NCBI GenBank assembly: GCA_005789375.1
Contig: SXXZ01000192.1
Coordinates: forward strand, 1 to 7,841
Direction: 5' to 3'
Origin: Verrucomicrobiales bacterium
GTDB taxonomy: Bacteria; Verrucomicrobiota; Verrucomicrobiae; Limisphaerales; UBA9464
Length of the DNA: 7,841 nt
A program made the translations under genes and the position numbers. The notes under the pieces are model-generated. The model was not told the DNA's origin, did not search any database, and saw only the letters and a program-made list of their open reading frames with translations. The first letter of the stretch is position 1. Each line of letters begins with the position of its first letter. Positions 1-5,546 of the stretch are shown piece by piece.

Positions 1-130
1 GGGACAGGCTCTTTTTCGAGAGGCACACCCATTGCATCCGCCCTCACTGAAACCACCGAAACTAGGGACAGGCTCTGAAGCGCTCTGAAGCGCCCTGAAA
101 CCAATGAAACGAGGGACAGGCTCCGAAGCG
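1..130. repeat. Cluster of diverged direct repeats built on GGGACAGGCTC
   Basis: The 11-mer GGGACAGGCTC occurs exactly at 1-11, 65-75 and 113-123. Around the second and third copies the match extends to 36 bases (47-82 against 95-130) with four mismatches, a 48-base period. Inside, CTCTGAAGCG is duplicated head to tail (73-82, 83-92). The first copy has a different right flank (TTTTTCG) and its left flank lies outside the window. No reading frame fits the repeats. Short intergenic repeats with a GGGACAG core remind me of elements seen near REP-associated tyrosine transposases. That is a recollection rather than a match, and no transposase is visible here. Confidence 0.75.
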
Positions 131-202
131 ATGCGCCAGAGGACTCCGCGGAATCTTCGGGCGGGCTCAAAGAGGTGGAGCATTTTGTCTCGGTGGTGGA
201 TG

Positions 203-218
203 CGTTTTGTTCAAAACG
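203..218. promoter_or_regulatory. AT-rich dyad, possible operator
   Basis: CGTTTTG-TT-CAAAACG is a perfect 7+7 dyad with a 2-base centre. A second short dyad, GGTTT-A-AAACC, lies at 241-251, and the motif AAAACG recurs at 234-239. CGATAA is repeated at 251-256 and 262-267. The cluster lies 44 to 92 bases upstream of the -24/-12 promoter candidate, where an activator or repressor site would be expected. No known operator consensus (NtrC included) was recognised, so the function is inferred from symmetry and position only. Confidence 0.3.
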
Positions 219-294
219 TCTCAGAACGAGGGTAAAACGGGGTTTAAAACCGATAATATAACGATAAACATAAGATTTATTTGAGCAAGCGGGC

Positions 295-310
295 TGGCAC
301 TGCTTAAGCA
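295..310 (+). promoter_or_regulatory. Candidate sigma-54 (-24/-12) promoter of glnK-amtB
   Basis: TGGCACTGCTTAAGCA matches the -24 box TGGCAC exactly. It keeps the invariant GG (296-297) and GC (308-309) separated by exactly 10 bases, the hallmark spacing. The -12 box reads AAGC instead of TTGC, which weakens it. The -12 half lies inside a 12-base perfect palindrome, CTGCTTAAGCAG (300-311). glnK-amtB operons are classic sigma-54/NtrC targets in proteobacteria. Here the site would leave a leader of roughly 255-260 bases before the glnK start. Confidence 0.4.
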
Positions 311-490
311 GCAGGAGGGGCAAGAGCCTACTTGGGGCTCCAGTCAGCACTACAACCCAATAGCGAAAATGAAACCTATGACGCCCCCTCGTTCCGCCCT
401 CCGCTTCGCTTCGCCGTTCTCGCCACTCTTTGATCGTGATTTGGAACGGTTGATTTCGGGCAGTTCTATTTGGCGAAGTCTCGATGGATG

Positions 491-541
491 AGCCGATTGT
501 AGATTCACGAGCGGCTCGGGAATCTATTGCATCTACCGGCT
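491..541 (+). promoter_or_regulatory. Structured leader with competing hairpins upstream of glnK
   Basis: A strong hairpin forms at 500-526: TAGATTC pairs with GAATCTA, then a single A/G mismatch, then CGAG pairs with CTCG around a CGG loop. It is bracketed by AGCCG (491-495) and CGGCT (537-541), the latter followed by TTT. The segment ATCTA occurs twice (522-526 and 531-535), so TAGAT (500-504) has two alternative partners. This arrangement resembles an attenuator or RNA switch 37 bases before the glnK start, but no known riboswitch class was recognised. Base pairs were read by eye. Confidence 0.4.
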
Positions 542-575
542 TTTGAATGAGAAGATTTCATCGTTTCCGCGATGA

Positions 576-917
<342 letters not shown>

Positions 918-930
918 TCGTAATTCCCGA

Positions 931-2337
931 ATGAACTTGTTTCGCATGTTTGCGGCATTTTTGTCCGCGGCCCTCGTGTTGTTGCCCTCGACCTCCTTCG
1001 CCGCCGAGCCCGGGGTCGAGCAGCGTCTTGCAGATCTGGAGGCCTATGTCCGCAACTCTGCCCCGACCGGCCCTCTGCAGGGAGTTCCGGGTCCCGGTCA
1101 CAATGGTTGGATGATGATGAGTGCGGGTCTAGTGCTGTTCATGAGTCTTCCGGGTCTGGCGCTATTTTATGGCGGGTTGGTGCGCCGCAAAAATGTCCTT
1201 TCGGTCATGGCGCAGTGCCTGGGATTGGCGGGTGTGGTGGGGGTGATGTGGTGGGCCTTTGGCTATTCGGTCAGTTTTGCCCCCGGGTCGCCTTGGCTTG
1301 GTGGTTTCCAATGGTCTGGGTTCTCTGGAGTCAATGCCGACCCCAATGCCGACTACGGCCCATGGGTCTCCCATAATGTCTTCGCCATCTATCAGATGAT
1401 GTTCGCCATCATCACCCCGGCACTGATCGTGGGCGCCATCGCTGAGCGGATGCGATTCAGTGCTCTGCTGGTCTTTTGTATAGCTTGGATGATCATCGTC
1501 TATTTTCCGGTCACCCACATGATGTGGGGAGTTGGGGGATGGATGAACGGGCTCTGGAACGCCAAGGCCGCGATCCGGGCGATTGATTTTGCGGGAGGCA
1601 TTGTCGTGCACATGACTTCTGGTTGGAGCGCCTTGGCACTTTGCCTGTTGCTCGGGCCTCGCCGAGGTTTTGGACGTGAACACATTCAACCGCACAGCAT
1701 GGTCTTGTGCATGGTGGGGACAGGCATGCTGTGGTTTGGATGGTATGGGTTTAATGCCGGCAGCGCCGTCGCGGCAGACAAGATCGCCGCCAACGCCTTC
1801 ACTGCTACTACCCTGAGTGCGCTGGCCGGCCTGCTCACCTGGGGCGCCCTGGAACGTGTGATCCGCGGACGTCCGTCGGTCTTGGGCCTTTGTTCTGGGG
1901 CGGTCGCCGGACTGGCTACCATCACGCCGGCCAGCGGTTTTGTGACCCCCACCGGGGCCATGATCATTGGTCTTTTGTCCGGGCTTTCCACGTTCTGGGC
2001 CTGCAGTTGGCTCAAGGCCCGTTTCCGCTACGACGATTCTCTCGATACTTTCGGGGTTCATGCCGTCGGTGGCACCGTCGGGACGGTAATGGCGGGCGTG
2101 CTGGCTACGTCCGATATCAACCCCAACCTCAAAGCCGAATGGATTCTACCGCTGGTGGGCCGATCTCTTTGGTGGGAACAAGTCAAAGCGGGCGGATTGG
2201 TTTTGGTCTTCTCAGTGGTCGTCACGGTTGTTCTCTATTTGGTGATCGATCGACTAATGGGATGCCGTGTCTCGGAGGATATCGAAGACCAGGGGCTCGA
2301 CCTCGCCGAGCACGGCGAAGAGGGTTACACGCACTGA
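931..2337 (+). CDS. amtB: Ammonium transporter AmtB
   Basis: This is an Amt/Mep/Rh-family ammonium channel of 468 residues in the inner membrane, expected to be a trimer gated by GlnK. Residues 1 to about 25 form a Sec signal peptide ending in SFAA, as in E. coli AmtB. A short heptad-like segment (about 29-42, VEQRLADLEAYV) precedes the membrane part, which begins near residue 60 and should hold 11 helices. Key residues by alignment with E. coli: the pore aspartate D219 in DFAGG, the twin histidines H227 and H377, the Phe gate F158 and F274 (the first gate position is Tyr154), and W199 and S278 at the recruitment site. The C-terminal tail (EDIEDQGLDLAEHGE) matches the GlnK-contacting region. 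A longer frame open from 838 would overlap glnK; the ATG at 931 is preferred because it begins a clean signal peptide. Confidence 0.96.
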   Translation: MNLFRMFAAFLSAALVLLPSTSFAAEPGVEQRLADLEAYVRNSAPTGPLQGVPGPGHNGWMMMSAGLVLFMSLPGLALFYGGLVRRKNVLSVMAQCLGLAGVVGVMWWAFGYSVSFAPGSPWLGGFQWSGFSGVNADPNADYGPWVSHNVFAIYQMMFAIITPALIVGAIAERMRFSALLVFCIAWMIIVYFPVTHMMWGVGGWMNGLWNAKAAIRAIDFAGGIVVHMTSGWSALALCLLLGPRRGFGREHIQPHSMVLCMVGTGMLWFGWYGFNAGSAVAADKIAANAFTATTLSALAGLLTWGALERVIRGRPSVLGLCSGAVAGLATITPASGFVTPTGAMIIGLLSGLSTFWACSWLKARFRYDDSLDTFGVHAVGGTVGTVMAGVLATSDINPNLKAEWILPLVGRSLWWEQVKAGGLVLVFSVVVTVVLYLVIDRLMGCRVSEDIEDQGLDLAEHGEEGYTH

Positions 2338-2348
2338 GCCAGACGCAC

Positions 2349-2397
2349 TCAATTGGGTTAGTGGCGATCATGCCCGCAACCCGAGATGTGCGATTGA
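2349..2397. terminator. Weak inverted repeat in the amtB / oxidoreductase convergent gap
   Basis: The 75-base gap between the two converging genes contains TCAAT (2349-2353) and GGGTT (2355-2359), which can pair with ATTGA (2393-2397) and AACCC (2378-2382). The arms are short and the spacing uneven. There is no T-tract on either side, so an intrinsic terminator is doubtful. It is listed only because termination is expected here. Confidence 0.18.
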
Positions 2398-2412
2398 ATC
2401 CAAGCCTGCGCC

Positions 2413-3606
2413 TCAGACCGGCAACGGCCAACGGAAGGTGGACTTCAAAGGAATAGTCCGACCGTTGGCCGAAGAGGCGCGAGCCGCAGTGATAATTTCG
2501 AGGACGTGGAGAGCCTGTTCTGGGGTGGCCAAGAGTTCACGGCCTGTCGCCAGGCATTCCGCCGCTAGGGCAGCTCCCTGTTGCCATATATATCCGCCGG
2601 GTTCGGTGCATTCCCGAACCAATTGGGGACGGTCCAGCGTGGCCCAATCCACGCCCTGCGGGGCCCAATCGTAACCGACCAGCCCTACGTAACCGCGACT
2701 GCCGGTGATCTGGATCGTGTGCCGTTTCTCACCACTGCCGTCATGCCCGTGGGGGTTGAAGTAGTTGAAGCCCGACTGAACATGCGAGAGGACGCCCTTG
2801 CCGTGGTCTAGCAGCACCATGGCGTTGTCCTCCTCGGTCACCTGAATTTTGCCCTTCTCGTGAATGGTCCGCTCTGGGGTGACGATGCTCAGGAGGGCCG
2901 TAACTCTTCGGACCGGTCCCAGCAGTCCAGTGAGGCTGGTGAGATTGTAAACAGCCAGATCCGGCAAGCTACCTCCGCCCTTTTCGTAGAAGAACGAAGA
3001 CCAATTCGGCCCTTCGTGCCCGTAGAAGGCGTGTGCCGCGGCAATGCGCCCCAAATCGCCGGAGGCCACTTTACGGGCCATGAAGGCGAACTGGGGGCTT
3101 TGCACGGTGATTGGGGCTCCCCAGAGCCGGAGTTGACGCCGCAGGGCCAAACGCAGCAGTTGCTGTCCTGCCTCTAGGCTGTTGGCGATGGGCTTCTCGC
3201 TCCACACATGCTTGCCAGCCTGAAGGGCGCGTCGGTTGATGGCCTCATGGGCCTGCATGTCGGTGAGGTCGATGAGAAATTCGAAGGGTTCCCCGGACAG
3301 CATGGCGTCGATGCTCGGGTAGTGGTGGGGCACCTGATACGCTTCAGACTGTTTTCGGGCCCGTTCCGGCCGGATATCAGCGACACTGACTAGTTCAATA
3401 AACGGGCAACGCTTCAGGACCGGCAGGTACTGGTTGGAGACGCTGCCGCATCCGATGACTCCGGTCCGAATGCGACGGATTCCGGGCTCCGCAGCCTTCA
3501 GCGAGGAGTCCCAAGGAGCTAGCGCGAACGCTCCGGCAGTCAGGAGGGAAGCCTTAGCAAAGTCGCGACGGGAGATAGTGGCAGAGACGGGATGGGAAGG
3601 GTTCAC
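2413..3606 (-). CDS. Tat-exported Gfo/Idh/MocA-family oxidoreductase
   Basis: This is a 397-residue member of the glucose-fructose oxidoreductase / inositol dehydrogenase family, predicted to use NAD(P)(H) on a sugar-like substrate. A twin-arginine signal is visible (SRRDF, 12-16, then a hydrophobic stretch to about 30), so it should be folded before export. The Rossmann loop is GVIGCGS (49-55). The EKP motif is SEKP (136-139), with K138 as the usual catalytic or NADP-contacting lysine. The C-terminal domain shows GGGSLPD (210-216), but the histidine common just after this motif is replaced (LAVYNL). This variant could mean a different substrate or altered chemistry. The start codon is GTG; no ATG is available before residue 102, and the GTG places the Tat motif at the right distance. 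It lies 132 bases after the rhodanese gene and may share its transcript. The substrate is unknown. Confidence 0.88.
   Translation of the reverse strand: MNPSHPVSATISRRDFAKASLLTAGAFALAPWDSSLKAAEPGIRRIRTGVIGCGSVSNQYLPVLKRCPFIELVSVADIRPERARKQSEAYQVPHHYPSIDAMLSGEPFEFLIDLTDMQAHEAINRRALQAGKHVWSEKPIANSLEAGQQLLRLALRRQLRLWGAPITVQSPQFAFMARKVASGDLGRIAAAHAFYGHEGPNWSSFFYEKGGGSLPDLAVYNLTSLTGLLGPVRRVTALLSIVTPERTIHEKGKIQVTEEDNAMVLLDHGKGVLSHVQSGFNYFNPHGHDGSGEKRHTIQITGSRGYVGLVGYDWAPQGVDWATLDRPQLVRECTEPGGYIWQQGAALAAECLATGRELLATPEQALHVLEIITAARASSANGRTIPLKSTFRWPLPV
2425..2471. repeat. Nested inverted repeat at the 3' end of the oxidoreductase gene
   Basis: CGGCCAACGG (2425-2434) and CCGTTGGCCG (2462-2471) are perfect 10-base inverted copies. 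Between them GGACT (2440-2444) pairs with AGTCC (2455-2459), leaving a 10-base loop. The element lies in the last codons of the minus-strand gene and about 90 bases past the amtB stop on the other strand. It could stabilise or end either transcript. No T-tract follows on either strand. Confidence 0.5.
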
Positions 3607-3662
3607 GTGAGGTCGGGATATCTGTTGTTCGGATAGCCTCCAACCTCGGCTCCTGCAAGGTC

Positions 3663-3708
3663 AGATCGAAGGTACGGCTACACGAAGGGCGCCCGTGGGC
3701 ACCGATCT
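3663..3708. repeat. Nested inverted repeat between the rhodanese and oxidoreductase genes
   Basis: AGATCG (3663-3668) pairs with CGATCT (3703-3708), enclosing a GC-rich hairpin in which GGCGCCC faces GGGCACC across a 2-base turn (one pair is a G-U wobble on the minus strand). It lies within the 132-base gap. It might partly terminate the upstream genes or protect an mRNA end. No T-run follows on the minus strand. Confidence 0.25.
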
Positions 3709-3738
3709 TGGTCAATGATAGGGATCAACCCGATGGGC

Positions 3739-4173
3739 TCAGCGTCCTTTCATTGGCTTGTGTCCGGCCGCTTCCCACGCGGTGATGCCGCCGGAGAGGT
3801 TCAGGACCTTTTCGAACTTAAGGCTGTCCATCTGGCCGCAGGCTTTGGCGCTTCGGCCGCCCACGGCGCAATGGACGAGGTAGGTCTTGGACTTGTCCAA
3901 GCCAGCGAGCGTCTCGGCGAATTTGCCGCCGCGGATGTCCAAGTTGATCGCGCCCGGCATGTGGCCTTCGGCGTATTCTTCGGCGGTGCGAACATCTAGC
4001 ACCACCATCTTGGCGTCTTTGCGTAAGGTCTCCCATTCAGCAACGTCCACGTTCCGGAACCGCTTGGTGGCGGGCGCCTCTGCCGCTGTTTTTGCAGCGG
4101 GTTTGTCCGCGGCGGTTGCCGGGAGGGACAGGCTGGCCATGGATGCGGCCAAGAGGCACAAGAGGGTCTTCAT
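3739..4173 (-). CDS. Secreted single-domain rhodanese-like sulfurtransferase
   Basis: This 144-residue protein has one rhodanese domain, the fold that carries sulfur as a cysteine persulfide. Residues 1 to about 22 are a Sec signal peptide (leucine-rich core, ending PATAA). An Ala/Lys-rich linker follows to about 37. The domain runs from about 40 to 142: VVLDVRTAEEYAEGHMPGAINL (57-78) is the typical first half, and the active loop is C102-A-V-G-G-R107 after YLVH, so the catalytic cysteine is present. The six-residue loop size fits sulfur rather than phosphate transfer. The small size and signal peptide resemble PspE-type periplasmic rhodaneses. The gene starts 40 bases after the upstream oxidoreductase, so co-transcription is likely. 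Its sulfur donor and acceptor are unknown. No clear Shine-Dalgarno is seen, and the start is set by the signal peptide. Confidence 0.9.
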   Translation of the reverse strand: MKTLLCLLAASMASLSLPATAADKPAAKTAAEAPATKRFRNVDVAEWETLRKDAKMVVLDVRTAEEYAEGHMPGAINLDIRGGKFAETLAGLDKSKTYLVHCAVGGRSAKACGQMDSLKFEKVLNLSGGITAWEAAGHKPMKGR

Positions 4174-4213
4174 CGAAGGGTCGGTGAGGGTTTAAGTTTG
4201 CTCGAACCGCCGC

Positions 4214-5500
4214 TCAGGAAAGCTTCCAACCGGGGCGGTAGTCGTGATGGATCCAACGGTCGGCTTCAGGCACACCCCGGGCGCGCAGGTGTTTTGCGTC
4301 CCACTCAATGACCTTGCCGGTGCGGAAGGCGAGGTTGCCGAGTTGTCCGATTTCGGTCAGGTGGCAGCCGTAGGTCAACGGGGAGTCGGTCTTGCCGATG
4401 CCTTTGCAGGCGGCGATCCACTCTTCGTGATGGCCGATGGAATCCGGAATGGAGTGGGGCGGGGGAGTCGAACCGCGGAACTGTTCTTCGGGCAGCAAAA
4501 CGTATCGACCGTAGTCGGCCAAGAGCATGCCCTTGTCGCCGACGAACAGTGTGCCACCTCCCCACTTGGAAAGGTCGGGAGCTCCAGGAACCTGGGGACG
4601 CTTGGAGCCGCTGTACCAGTGCATGCGCACCGCAGGAGCAGTGCCCCGGGCTGGGAAGTCGTAATGAACGATCATCCACGGGGGTGCACAGTGGGCATCG
4701 GGGGCGGGCCCCTCGGCTTGGATGCGCGTGGGCAGTGGCAGATTTAGCGCCCACACGCCCAGATCCATGTGATGGCAGCAGAAGTCCGATAGGGTGCCGC
4801 CTCCGAAATGCCACCAACGGCGCCAATTGAAATGCACCCACTCCGAGCTGTAGGGCATGGGTTGTACCGGCCCCAGCCAGAGGTCGAAGTCGATATTGGA
4901 CGGAACGGGCTGCATTCCGGGCAGCGACTTGGTTTCCCAAACCGACCCGGTCCAGTGGTGCACTTCACGGACCGCTCCGATGGTGCCCGCGCGAATTAAT
5001 TCCACCACGCGCCGGTAGTTAGAACCGGAGTGGATCTGGTTGCCGGTCTGGGTCACCAATCCAGAGCGTGTCACCTTCGCAGCCAGGGCACGGGCCTCAG
5101 AAATGGTGTGGGTGACAGGTTTTTCGCAATAGAGAGGACGCCCGGAAGCCAGCACCGCCGTGGCGATCACTGCATGGCTATGGTCGGGCGTGCTCACCAC
5201 GATGCCGTCGAGATCGGTGCGGTCGAGCAGACGTCGGAAGTCGGCGTACTTGGCCGCGCCCGGGTGCTTGGCTACGGCCGCCCCGAGCCGATCTGAGTCG
5301 ATGTCGCACAGCGCGACAATGTTCTGGCTGGAGACCCCCGCCAGGTTTTCTCCACCTCGTCCAGCCACTCCGATGACACCCAGGTTGAGCTTTGCGTTCG
5401 GGGACACCTTGCGGGCAATCCGCGGTGCATGGCAGCCAGCCGCGGCGGCGGCTCCGGCGATGGCGGCGGAACGAAGGAACTGACGTCGATTGAGAGACAT
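4214..5500 (-). CDS. Exported Gfo/Idh/MocA-family oxidoreductase, possible Tat lipoprotein
   Basis: This 428-residue dehydrogenase-family protein opens with NRRQFLR (4-10), a good twin-arginine motif, and an Ala-rich core ending in AAGC (C23). That cysteine could be a lipobox cysteine, although the -3 residue is Ala instead of Leu. The dinucleotide loop is GVIGVAGRGG (41-50) and the EKP motif is CEKP (125-128, K127). GGGTLSDFCCHHMDLGVW (233-250) supplies the aspartate and histidines usual at the active site. The pattern fits the Gfo/Idh/MocA subgroup abundant in Planctomycetes and Verrucomicrobia, where most substrates are untested. An in-frame ATG 32 codons upstream would run into the preceding gene. 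The ATG at 5500 is preferred because AGGAA sits 7 bases before it and because it puts the Tat motif at residues 4-10. The gap to the upstream gene is 46 bases. Confidence 0.92.
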   Translation of the reverse strand: MSLNRRQFLRSAAIAGAAAAAGCHAPRIARKVSPNAKLNLGVIGVAGRGGENLAGVSSQNIVALCDIDSDRLGAAVAKHPGAAKYADFRRLLDRTDLDGIVVSTPDHSHAVIATAVLASGRPLYCEKPVTHTISEARALAAKVTRSGLVTQTGNQIHSGSNYRRVVELIRAGTIGAVREVHHWTGSVWETKSLPGMQPVPSNIDFDLWLGPVQPMPYSSEWVHFNWRRWWHFGGGTLSDFCCHHMDLGVWALNLPLPTRIQAEGPAPDAHCAPPWMIVHYDFPARGTAPAVRMHWYSGSKRPQVPGAPDLSKWGGGTLFVGDKGMLLADYGRYVLLPEEQFRGSTPPPHSIPDSIGHHEEWIAACKGIGKTDSPLTYGCHLTEIGQLGNLAFRTGKVIEWDAKHLRARGVPEADRWIHHDYRPGWKLS

Positions 5501-5546
5501 GGTGAATTTCCTGGGGCTGCGGTTCAGTCGATACGGGAGAGCCTGA

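Noticed and set aside
1..130. CRISPR array
   Set aside because: The repeats are diverged, spacing is irregular (64 and 48), spacers are partly repeat-like, and no cas genes are present.
517..532. Second -24/-12-like element near the glnK start
   Set aside because: The -12 box TTGCAT is good, but the GG-to-GC spacing is 9 instead of 10 and the -24 box does not match.
1717..1726. GGGACAGGC inside amtB and GGGACAGGCT in the rhodanese gene (about 4126-4135)
   Set aside because: Both lack the wider repeat flanks seen at 47-130 and fall in well-conserved coding sequence, so chance is the simpler explanation.
1162..2061. Long open frame on the minus strand opposite amtB (about 300 codons)
   Set aside because: It is a shadow of the amtB coding frame: low-complexity Gly/Pro/Arg composition, no recognisable domain, and the plus-strand frame encodes an intact AmtB.
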